Positions 38,701 to 50,900 of a DNA stretch of 62,000 nucleotides are shown in pieces. The position numbers and the translations under genes are program-made. The stretch is taken from contig NW_019091457.1 of NCBI RefSeq assembly GCF_001949145.1, positions 1-62,000 on the forward strand, given 5' to 3'. Source of the stretch: Acanthaster planci. Taxonomy: Eukaryota > Echinodermata > Asteroidea > Valvatida > Acanthasteridae. How positions within the stretch are numbered: position 1 is the first letter of the stretch; the number at the start of each line of letters is the position of its first letter. The notes under the pieces were generated by a model, which worked only from the letters and a program-made list of their open reading frames with translations, was not told the origin of the DNA and did not search any database.

Positions 38701-38897
38701 GTGCACATGTGCAGTGCACATGTTGCGCGTCCATCCAGTCGGTTATACGGCGCTGTGCGGTTATGTCCCCTTGAAAGCGCTATAACGGGAATCTACTGTA
38801 CCAAGTTCCACATCACAACTATGAACAATATGGTCACTCGGTGTCGTGTTTTCGTAACCGTCGGTTCCATTGCTAGCGGTCACCACCGATGTTGCTG
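35748..38897. other. 3' flank of the transporter gene
   Basis: AT-rich, with no supported coding exon. The transporter's 3' untranslated region must begin at 38897 and run to lower coordinates. I could not assign its polyadenylation site with confidence. 38640-38720 is rich in TACATGT and GCACATG motifs. Confidence 0.4.
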
Positions 38898-38992
38898 CTA
38901 CACTGCCGCCTTCATCGTCGCGTTCACAGTGGGCGTGGCACCACCTCCGCCTGGTATTGGGTCATATATCTGATTCTCATCGTATAGAAGCC
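38898..38992 (-). CDS. SLC28-type transporter, exon 11 (terminal)
   Basis: Acceptor TTTTGTCTTACTCAG fits phase 1 of exon 10. It encodes GLLYDENQIYDPIPGGGGAT and PTVNATMKAAV, then TAG at 38900-38898. It holds one N-glycosylation motif (NAT) on the expected extracellular tail. The tail is short compared with vertebrate CNTs. Confidence 0.85.
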
Positions 38993-41900
38993 CTGAGTAA
39001 GACAAAAGCGGGAAACGGTCTCGTCATAATGTGGGTCAAGAATGAAGCAAGAGTTTACAGTTGATAAACAGGCTAAGAGCAAACAAGCAGTGGGATTTAG
39101 AGTCGTACGCAATTGAAATACTGCATTATGCAAGACGATCTGTTTATAGTTTGGAACTACTTGGCGTATCAGGTATCCTGACGTCGTTTGAATTTCTTGT
39201 CGGCCTGTTAGCTGTGCGCATGGCCGCATGCGTCCTGTCTTGGTACCTGCGATGCTTGCCGTCATGAAAAGGGCCACGCATGATGCCAAGAGCGCCCTCA
39301 CGCAGAGCCGGGAGACCTCAGACTTGCGATGCGGCACCAACGGTATCAGTCCGCCCATCATGACGCCGATGCTGCCCAGGTTGGCGAAACCGCATAGCGC
39401 ATAGGTGGCGATGACCTGCGTGCGGGTCTGTCCGAGAAAAATAAAGTGCCGTGTAATTCCGGTCTCTCAGTAGTACAACAATTTTTGAGCCTAAAATGCG
39501 ACTTGCAGAATTCCACACATTTTTGATGAAGTTTACAGCGTGCAAAATGTCGAATGGGCTTAAGAGATAAACAAAAGCAAATGCTGAAGTTTTTGGATGA
39601 TTCGAAAATGAACAACAGGAAGCCCAATCTTGTTCTTAGTCTCTGATCTACATCAGATTTTGCGACTGTAGTGTAGTGTTCAAGTGGTATAAATCTACTC
39701 ACACAATGCTGTTCAAAGAAAATTCAAGTGGGTATGCAGAACACGGCGATCTTTTCTTACCGAGATTTCTTCGTTGTCGACGTATTCGGCCAACGCATTG
39801 TACGCCACAATTTCATTGAGGAACACCTTGATGCCGATGAGTTCGGCCACGACGAGGCAGTCTGCGCCATCAACGCCCAGCAACCAGGCAAGGGGATAAA
39901 GCACGTATCGACAGATCAGCTGAAGTGGGACAAGACAGGGGCATCAATATGGAAAAATGCGGGCTTGAAACACAACTGAAAAAGCATGAACAGGCAATTG
40001 GAAATTTGCTCTCGACCTCATCAGTTTACCACATTCGACCAAAAAACAAAAACCCCAAAATGTATATGTTTCAAGCCACTTACCTGCAAATTGGTAAAAC
40101 TGTTTGTGATAATCAGATATGATTAACATTTTGAGCTTTTTCATATACACATGTAGTCACACCAGCACTCACATTTAAAGCTAGACTCTTCAAAATGTAG
40201 AGTTTTACCTGGAAACTGAGATTTTCGATGTCGACCAGGCCCCCAAGCCATGCAAGGGCAGAGTTGATAAAGGCAAGGACGCTGATTATCGCCACAAGGT
40301 TGCCAATGATGTAGGCGCAGATCTTCAGCCCGTCGATGGCGCCCACGTACATGGCTTCCAATGCATTACTCTCCAAGCTACAATCGAACAATGAAGGCGT
40401 CAAGATTTATGCACCTTGCTAGAGTCAATCTTTCTGACTCCATTTCCATTTTCCTTATGGTATCGAGGGGAAGTTGAAAATTTTCACCCTTAAATAATTA
40501 AGTCACACTAATTAAAAAAAAAAACTAGTTCCAGAAGCAGGGAAAACCATTGGCTGTACCGCTTCTCCCCTTTGCAATATAAAGGGCTCTGGGAGAGGCA
40601 TCTGCAAAATTAGAGTGTACAGCGACAGACAGCAACAAGGGACATCCATGTCTAAAACAAAAAAAAAGCTAGGTTGTTTATGTAATACGCAAACCAGCAG
40701 AACTTCTTTTCGAGAGTTTGAACGATAACCTCATCACAACGTGGCATACGATTTATGTGGCTCACTATGCGCCTGTGCGTATAAAATCAGAAGTTGAACG
40801 CACGCTTTAGCCGTCTTGATGTTAGCACTTGACGCCGTTTTGGGTGCCTTCGTCTCTGGGAGGGACATCTTGGCAGTCACTAGGGCGGCAGGGGCGGACA
40901 TGAACGACGCCGCCAAGAGGTGAGAGGCGCTTATACCGAACGCGATGAAGAGGGCCAGCACGCTGCCCGCTATGGTAGCGAAGCCCCCGACGATGACGGC
41001 ATACATCTCTGACTCCGTCATGTCATTCAGGTACGGCTTGATGGCCAGGGGTGCCACGGTCTGAAAAAAAGGCGGGAAATACTCGGCTTGTCTTTCCATC
41101 GTGGTAAAAATTGTCTGGACCTAGCACAACAAGGCGTCAAATCTTTTCGCACTGACCACGATACATGTTTTGTCCTGTTCGTCTTGTCAGGCTCTTTGAT
41201 CATAGTGTTTTTATCATGTTTTGTACAAATGAATATTGCACCTTACAGTTTCTGTCCCGCCAAAGGGAGAGTTGCAAATTTCGCATTATTAGACGCCGAC
41301 AATCCGACCCACACTTTCACACGACGGCGACAGTGTTAAGATAAGTCACGGTGTGGACAAATCGTCAAGAGTAGAGGCTCGTTATTTACCATGCCAACAA
41401 AGATGTTGGAGGCAGTGGCGAACGATTCGGCACCGGAGACATCCATAGTGAACTGCATGATGACAGCGAGCCCTCGGATAAGCGTCTGCATAACGCCCCA
41501 GTAGTACATCAACGCAAAGACTGAACTGGTAAAAATGATCACCGGCAATACCTTCACACAAGATGATCGATACAAATAGCGCTATTAATCGACTAAATGG
41601 ACACTACGTTTTCATTAAGAGTACTCTGATAATAATATTCCTCACTTCGATCATTTTTGCCGCTCATTTGAACAATACAAGTTGTCCTTCAAGGGCTTCT
41701 TTTTTTTACTTATTCATTTTTTAGCAATTGAAAGATCCAACATTTTAAAAATGGTACTACCAACTGATCTTGGGGTAAGGATTCTTGTGAAAAAAAAATG
41801 GACAGCTTTTTTGAGGAAATATTCCATTGCTGGTCCCCACCGACCCAAGACCTGACTACGCCCCTGCGGAACTGGTTCTGTCACATTTTATTCAGCAGTC

Positions 41901-44900
41901 CAGAGTTCATTCTGTAACCACAGATAAAGACGTTTCCTGAGAGTTCAGCATTAACTGAAATGTTCCAAGAAAATTTATACTAATGATGTGTGTACTTTTT
42001 GGTAACTTGTAATTTCATTACAAGTTAACTGCAATTTTTCATAAGGGAATGGGTGGGTAAATTAGTTTGCAGAGACAAACCCATTTTCAAGCCCTTGAGG
42101 CTTGTAGTCTACACATCAGCCTTTTGATTTTAACTTTCAAAGCTTTATCAACTTATCAACGTGCACCCAGGCATTTACGAAATTTACGTGCTGTAATGTG
42201 GCTTTGTGGAATTCACTAGACTTTTTCTTTACTCCTTCACATTATCTAGTCACGTCTATACTTACTGTTAACAGAATCTCATGGTTTGACAGAGGGGCGG
42301 GGCCAAACACAAACTCCGCCCCCGCGTTCGTGAAATTCAGGAAGGATTCCACCTGTTTGCCGAGCCAGTTGAAGGAGTCGAACCCAGGCTGTGTGCGCAA
42401 TATAAGGATAGCCAGGAACATCTGTAGCCAGAGGCCCCAAAAGACTGTGCGCCAGTTGATCTGGGAACGAGAACAAACGTGCAATGAGCAGAATTCTGAA
42501 AGTTCTAGCACCTGACAGTAATGAAAAATCTAGACCGGCGAAGCTTGACCAACTTTCATGATTTAGTCTGGTATCGGGGTTAGGTCCCCGGACCTAGACA
42601 ACGTAGAAGTGGCTTTGGCCATATAGGGTGTGGAAGGTCTTTCCTACATCTCGGTGTCGTTTGCGCTTCCAACCCCAAGCTTTAGTTTCATGACTTAAAT
42701 CTCCTGAAATGAAACCCTGTGGCTCATGGAAACTTCATTTATCGACGAACTGTGTCATACCAGGCCAAAGTTTGAAGGACACAGGGACAAGGCTAACGTT
42801 TTTTTAGGGTGGGGTGTGGGGGGAAGGTGATCCATGACTTTATCTCACCAAGCCAGGCTGTTTGGACAGCACGAAGCTCAGTAGCAAAAAGCAGACGAGG
42901 CCGAAGAGCGACTTGAGACGCTCCGGTTCCCTGACGATTGACTGGATCACGCCGGTGAGGGCGCACATTGCGATGAGCAGAGCGGTAAACAGAATGTACA
43001 CCAAGCTGCAGCGAAAATAAAGAGACTTTGTTGAAATCTACGATTTAATTTCTGCTTGTCCCGCTTAAACTTCATCTAGGCCCGTGAACCTGTTTGCGAA
43101 GGAATGGCCGTGTTTCTACAGGAGAGTAAAAAATTTCAGACACAGACTTTATTCATTTCAAACTTTAAAATCTGAAAATGAACTGAACTACGCTCGAACA
43201 CTCCCGTTGGATAAACTCCTCTTTAGTCTAAGCTCATAAAATCCAAAGATAAAAGTCACTGCGTGTGATTTGAGTCAATTCATTTGCGTGTGATTTGAGT
43301 CAATTCATTGCACCGTCAAAGCTTATTGGATACCTATATGATGGTCAATCACCTACTTTATGTCACCCACTGCTTTATCGATACGTACCATGTTATTAAT
43401 AATTTTCTCTCACTGATGAACACGCCGCATTTCCTCTGCCTACAGCTGACAGCGCCCGACACGATGCGGGCGCCACAGAAGTGTTGGATGACACGGCAAG
43501 TGGCGTAGGCCAGAGCGAGCATGGACAGGACGAAGAGCGCCAGCGCGCGGTGGAAGTCCAACACGACGGCCGCGATGACGTAGGCTACAAAGAGGAGGAG
43601 GAGGAGGATGTAGACCGCCCACTTGATGGGCTGCCTGTGCGACCTGATGAAGCCCTTGATGGCCTTGTCGACTTTTTCCACCCTCTGCCCGCGAAAAGAA
43701 AGAAGGAAACGACGATACACAAGGTGTTGGGACAGGTGTCCATTGGACCAGCGTACACATGTACATCATTGGAGAGTTACGGCAGAAGTCGCGTGCCGTG
43801 CGCCCGTCCCAGTAAAGTGACACGTATACGTTCGCGTACGAGGTGCGCCATAGAATTAGTTTCGGCGATTAGTACGCTTGTGGGAGAGTGATCAAGCATG
43901 ATTTCTGTACTTTCACTCTCTTTCTTTTCCACATGCTAACAATCTACAGCACTTTAACTATCAGCCAAATCTCTCTAAGTTGGTATTTTACGTTAAAACT
44001 ACATGAACACAATACGTGCATGGAACAACTCCTATTTATGTCTAAACGTGTCCGTGGCCGTCACAACCCGAAACTGGTGCGCATGAATTGATGACGTCAG
44101 CAGCAAAATCTCGACTTCACGTCCACGGATCGCGCGGGGAGGGGTTTCTGCCGAAACTCTATTATCCTTAGCACCGTATATTAAATTCACATGTATTAAG
44201 AATCTAAACATCGCTCGGGTCCAAACTGATTGAAGACGGTGCATCACTTCCAATTTTGAATTTCTATTCAATTTCTATTTTTCTGGAACGCACAGCTGCT
44301 TTGCAAACAAGAAACAAACTGTAGCCAATATGATGGCGCTGCGCTAGCGGCGACGCGTCTGCTGCAAGTCTCAGTCTTTTAATTTGTTTATTCCCGTTGT
44401 TTGAGAGTGTGGAGGCCTGAATCCTTGTTTTAGGTATGGAGAAGGGATCCAGGACTGTGATAGTGTGTTTCTTAGTGAAATATTCTTTTATCCCTAGGGC
44501 CATTGCTGCATGCAATTTGAAACATACAAGGGGAATAGACGAACTTTGATAAGATGTGGTACTGATGATTTTTAATGATTTGTAATGTACATGTATTAAT
44601 TCTGTATTTTAATTAGATTCAACGTATGCATGTTTTAGAATGCTAATTCTTGTATGTTTTTAATGAGGCTTGTACGCGGAGATGTAATTTCCTTTGGGAT
44701 TAATAAAATAACTATGAACTATAAACACGAATCAACCATCTTTCTGATAGCGTCGTCAATTGACCTTAGATTTTGATCACGTGGCACAGCTCGCCATATA
44801 AAAACACCCTAAAGGTGTCTTTCCATGCGCGTCAACACTTGCGCCAAGCGCTGCGTATCCGTCAGAATCGCTCCCGGGCACGACGTTGACGACCAAACGC

Positions 44901-47900
44901 AACGCACACTTGTGTTATGTTAATGGGGTCGATTTTTGTGTCCGTGACAGTGAAACGCATGGATGCATCGTGCACGCAACGCGCACCCTTATAAAAATGT
45001 ACATATGGAAAGGCGCCTTTAGCCGGTAAAACCGCCTCGCAAAGTGCGCAGACATCTTCGGGCCGTATTTCTAAATTCTGGTAGGGATATAGGGATACAC
45101 CTCCGTTCTAGGCAATTGCAGTTCGTGCAAAGGGTGACGCGTGTAAACACTGACGACTGCACCGAAGACAACTTTCAAAAATATCAAAAATGGGGTTGAA
45201 AGTTTTCCCGTGACAGCTTTCCCATTGTTAACGATCATTGTGTTCAGCTGGCTTCGGCGCCAACCTGTCTCAGGAAGTGACTGGCTTTGGTGAAAATTGG
45301 GCGGGAAAGGGTAAAGTGGCGCGTCTGTTGTCGAGATGCCGAAAGATATATTGTCTAAATCACCGAAATCCAAACAGTCGATGTTAACAAAGTTTGCGCT
45401 GTAAAACAGATCAGGTATCACTAACACATGTCTGTGCAAACACTATTTTTTATCGAGATACTTGAGAGTTCAGAGGTTGATATCATGAGACACTTGCTGT
45501 GAAGGCCCCGCACTGATAGCTCCCCCCCCCGTATTCAGGTTGCGATTGAAAATCTATACAGGTTTGAAAAGACCGCACTGGGCGAAGGTTGTCATTTACG
45601 TTGATTATGCGCGTGTGTGTGGCTCTGTCGACGTTTCTCTTTATTGTAACACGAATGTCATGCACACTGATTTCTCAAAAAAATGCTCGTTGCAAAATAC
45701 TACAAAATTTTCGAGACAATCCCACCTCAACTTCCACTCTTCAAATTCTTTCAAGAGCTCTGGAGAAAAGTGCTCAACAAAAGTTTTCCAATAACGCTTA
45801 GAATATACCATTTGTCAAGCACCAAGCCTTCTTTCCATTATAAAGCAGGCCTGTTTTGTACTGAAAGGTGCTGGTACTTCTTATCTGAATGTTGATCAGA
45901 ACACTAGAAATTAAGTAAAAACCGCACAGCCAACGCGGGACTGACTATTTATACCAGACAAAGAACCGAATACTTTGGCGTAGCAATGCGCGATTGAGTT
46001 CAGCCTGCCCTCGGTCATGCATGACTTCGGCCTGGCCTTTTACGTGGGAGGCTAATAATACGTGCAGCTACCTGTGTTGTCGTAATCGCTTATTTAACTA
46101 AGTAAGACCAAGTACATTTCTTAAATATGGAGTAACTCGATCGGCCTGGGCGTTTTGAATCAAAATAACTGCGGGCAGGCTAGGGCAAAAGCTTAATATT
46201 TATGGTCGTTGCCAATTTAATGGCAACGTGCATGCGTACCTACACGGGCCGCTGGCTATCCTCCTTGAATAGAAGCAACCTCCCCCCCCCCATCGGTTGA
46301 AAGAGCCATGATGGTCGGGAGTGTTCATTTTTCTGGTTGCGACCGTACCGCGCGCATTTCATAGTCGTTTGCGAACAAGCGAAGTGCAGTTCCGACCAAA
46401 GGAGTCTTCGTTGCTAGGAAAAACTGCGCCCTCTCTTGATCAAGGTCGGAGCTCACAGCGGCTGCATGTGAGTTGGTTGCCGGTGGTAGCCAAGAGACTT
46501 GGACACGGTCATAGGCCACGTGGGGCTGCTACAGCTGCGCGCGTCTAAGCGCTTCCTGCGAGCTCAGCCAATAGGACCAATGAGGGGACAGTGGCATCAC
46601 AAAGCATCCCATGAACTCCACAAGAAGAAGCAAGGTCACTGCCGATGTATATATCCCTTCCAGCCAGGTTGCCAGTCTATAAACAGTTGCCCACCAGGAG
46701 GCAAGCCGACATCAGCCAGTTTACTCTTCTAATCTTTTTTATTTGAATTTCCTTATTATTATCTGGTCTGAATTGAAAAGGGTAACAACTTTTGGTCTAT
46801 GCCGATTTGCAGTGCGGGCCACATTATAGACCCGAAGTGATTTATACTCAAGATGTCTTCAATCGTATCAGTCCTTTGAACGAGTGATCAAGTACAAAGG
46901 TCCACAAACACTCCTGAGCGATGAAGTAAAAAAAGGACCTACCGAACCGATAAGTAAATTTATCTTGATTCTAATACGGGCTTGGAAGGGCTCAAAACGG
47001 TCCATGTTTGCATGTTCTTTACACAACAAGCAGTTTTCTGTTATGGTATGTTGCGCAGATGAAATTACGGCCACGGTGAATGTAATGGAAAAATTCGGCT
47101 AAAGCACACTGAAATGTGCACAACCATTAAATCTTGTTTCTTCACGGTGGGATACACTTGACTTCATTACGAGCACACGCAAAAGTTGTTTAAAGATATC
47201 AGCAATGACGAAAATTAACAGTAACTCCACGCCTGTTGCCAAATGCCGTTTATAAAAGTTCCCTAATCCTTGTCATATACCTTACCCCCTAATTTTGAAA
47301 TACGAGCTGCCAAGATCACTATTAAGAGAGTAGGGTAGATTCTAAAGCAAACCCTTCTGAATAAGTCAAGACATTCCATAAAAACACAGATCTGAGAATC
47401 CATTTAACAAGAGCTTAGCAAACAGCGTGTCCGTTTGGGAAGTCGACTCACTCGGTACCCCGTCCGACCGCTTTTAATACCCAGTTTCACACCTGTCTGA
47501 ACTGAAGTGCGACTCTTACAGGTGCCGGGGGTTCGTGAACGCCGTGCCCCGCTTGAGATTTATACTTTTACAACTCGATCTGTGCACCGTAAGGGTACAA
47601 GCCTGCCAACGCGGACAGATAGCGCTGTGTCGACCTCAGGGCACAGGGTACTGAGTGCGCAGAGCATGTTTTCCTTGTAATGCACGCCGTAAATCTTCAA
47701 CTTCGCCAGCACGCCTTATCCATGGGAAACTTCCAAAAGTTTCTTTAAACTCCATTAAGATATTTTGGACCACAGTGGCGATCGGAGTACAACTATTTAT
47801 CGTAACTCCTGTGTATGATATATATATATTTGTTTACTTGATTCCTGAAACCAGACCTACGGGGGTTAAACAGAAAAACTAAAAATAACTGTGGATTCTC

Positions 47901-50900
47901 GAAAAAGAAAACATTATCCCCAAGCACCAAGCTCACGTGAGATACAGGGAATGAATTAGCACTTCTTTTCACAGAAAGCAGGATATTTCTGATCGGACTA
48001 AATCCACTTCAAGCCAGTTCTAAAACACCTATTTCTGTTTGGCTGTCGTCTATAACATGGACGATTCGCGGTAAATTTAGGGAGTAGTTAAAAGAATACT
48101 TCAGTGAAATCGACTGACAATGAAGGCAACCTTTTTTAGCCAAGGAGAGGTCCTTTTATCTTCTTTGCTGACCACTTGATATACTTGAGTACTGCCATTA
48201 ATTGGCAAGTTCGATCAGCGACAATTTGTAAACCATTGGTCGATTTTGCCTGGTGCCCAGTGTATATTTTATGTATAAGTCACCAGTCAAAATCGACAAA
48301 TTGGTTGAAAATTTGTCGCTGATTGAACTTGCCAATGCTGGAAAGCAACCCCAAACACTGACTGGCCAGTGTACCTTGTGTTGGGATGTCTTACACGGAT
48401 ACCGTAAAATTTCTCGTACACGGCCATCCGTTGTTAACTGGACAGCCTTGTGGTGACGATGACGTATCAAATTCCGCGTCGAAGTTGGAATTGCAAGTGA
48501 TCTTTTCGTGTGAAGTATTAAATCGAGAATGCACTGTTGCATGCGCTGAATAACTTTAATCAACTGAACAACGTCCCTCAGATGATTAACCAATCATCAA
48601 ACATAAACAAGCTGTCCAAACCAGGACACCAACCCAGTGCTGAAACAGCCTTACCTTGTTGAAGCCGTTCTGACGTCTGGGTGCCACATCTGTGACGTCA
48701 ACATCTTCGGGATCACTCCCCACCGGTCCAGGAGGTAGCTCCGTCAAGTCAATGGCCTGTCAAAAAGGAATATTTCACGTTTTTCATTCCCATGGCAACT
48801 GTGCTGTTCGAGAGAAACATACGGCTCTCCTCAACTGAAACTCCGAGTCCTCTCGTGCAAACATCAGATATTGCGGGGAATGTACACAATATACACTCAT
48901 AATTATGTTTGATAAGATAGTCATAAAATTACAATGACATCTGTTCAAAAATTAGTTTTCATTTTGGCTACTTTGACGGGAATTGTTTTTTTTTTTCGCA
49001 TTCTGGGTTTAACTTGATGATATCACACCTACACTTACCAGTAACTACATATGGATGCCCGTACGAATGACTTAATTCAATATCAAGAACTGTCTCTCAG
49101 CAAAGAATTCCTTTAAATATCAAATGAGCCAATGAACTATAAAGTGGTAGCTGTTTTTCATTCCTCAAAGATCTTACCTCGGGAATCTTAACATCAGTCC
49201 TACCCCTAATGCGATTTCAACACCGAAGTGCCCTCTATTTTCATTTCTAAAAGGATACAGGGGTCAAAGGTTACGGCTAAAATGTTGATGCACGTTCTCA
49301 ACGCCAAAACCTTTCGAAGAAATCGTGTACATGTACAAGCATACTGTCCGTGCTCATTTGGTGTAATTTAAAAGAAATCTCTTCAAGTCATAGAAAAGGG
49401 AAAAGGCAACAATCAAAGCCACTCCAATAGCGGGAAAACAAAAGTGGGTAGTTTGCTGATTTGGGGAACGAAACGATTAACCATCAAAACGTGCAGGGAC
49501 GGTTTCATTTCGTCTGACACCCTTGCCCTACATAATATCACGACCACCGTGTACCAGCAGCCGCTTGACGACACAACAAAGGTAAAAGAAAAATGACGAA
49601 TTATTTCTGGATGGGCAGTTGCTGTAGCTGTACTCCATGGGGATGAATTAAAAAAAAAAATCCTGTTTTTCTTTTTCGGTTCACTGACGTCCCGAATTTC
49701 ATTATGTGTGACCTGTTTTAATGCAGAGTTGAAGCCAGATGAAGCAGAAAATGAAATTTGAGCAATGAAAACAGAAGAACACAGGGTTTCAAAAGGAGTT
49801 GGGGTTTGCGGTGGGTTGTTCTCCGGAGAAGAGTGATTACATGTCATTGTTTTGGTCACGTCGACGTACGGTGGCTAGACGTGATGCAGTGTTTTGGCTC
49901 AGAAATTCCCGTTAACCTCCCAGTGTTTCCAACGTAAAAGCTTGCTCACCACCCAAACCGCCAAACTCCGCGCAGTGAACTGGACCCCTTGAGCTGGCAC
50001 GATTCCCCGTTTTTGATACATATGTTCTGACTTGTTACCCTCAAAATACGGCGAAAATAGTCAGATTTGACTTCAATCCTTGACCCCTGATACCGCGCCC
50101 GCGCAGACCTCGCCAATTCCAGTCAGACAGCCCGAGGCAAGAAATCTCTTCTCACCCTCGGTGACTTGCCCGTTCCCCGCACGATGACAGTCAAAATTCA
50201 CAGTTTCCTCATCTGGGCATTTCGTTGTCAAAAATTATCGATGACGGTGTTTGGCCCCAGCTAGCCGAAAATTAAAAACTGCACCAGACCCACGGGTTGA
50301 TGGTAATAATACCAAAACGGAAAGAAATCGATTGCTGTCTTCAAATCTGACAGTGAATATGTGATCTCTGCGCTTACACGCCGACCTCTCTGGAAGCTCG
50401 TATCAACCGTGGCTGGCAGGGTCTCATGGCAAATTAAACACCCATTAGTTGGGAAATGAATTCACCATACATAATTCTCCATCCATTCAAGTTACTGGTA
50501 TAGGCCTCGTTCATCAAGAAGCGCATACAGCACGGAGAGTGTTTTTCCCCTCTGTAAAATTGTCCCGGCGCGCTGCGCTGATTTTGTCCACTCATCAGGC
50601 ACCCGCACAGGAAAAGATGCATGGAGATCGTAATGCATTGGGACAAGGTTCCGCACGAGGCTACCCTGGACCACGGGTGGACGAATTCTCTACACGGGGA
50701 ACAGGGCAGGCTGTGATGACGCACGGTCAAAAAGTGACGATTGTTATCGCCATACCTACTCCCTATTAAGACTTACTTACAACGAAGAATTCCGTGTCAT
50801 TTCATTTCTCACTTTTAGTGTTCAAGCAGCTATGGTTACACCCAAAAAAAAAAACTAATGAAAAGTTTCCCTTTTCCCCGGAGATAAAATGATTTAGATC

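Larger units (their letters stand above)
43685..48654. other. Transporter intron 2
   Basis: About 5 kb intron. It contains a MITE candidate (44809-45022), dispersed repeat copy B (46315-46460) and a long imperfect hairpin (48201-48336). No exon or RNA gene was recognised otherwise. Confidence 0.6.

Noticed and set aside
41336-41389. Read-through of exon 6 (GMVNNEPLLLTICP) as the real protein
   Set aside because: It stops within 20 codons, whereas splicing gives a perfect family alignment with FVGM|TVAPLAIKPYL.
43481-43891. 136-codon plus-strand frame, rich in Glu and Asp
   Set aside because: It is the antisense of transporter exon 3, whose hydrophobic codons give acidic residues when read backwards.
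49413-49859. 148-codon minus-strand frame in transporter intron 1
   Set aside because: No domain, homopolymer-derived runs (Lys, Phe), and no splice or polyadenylation context.
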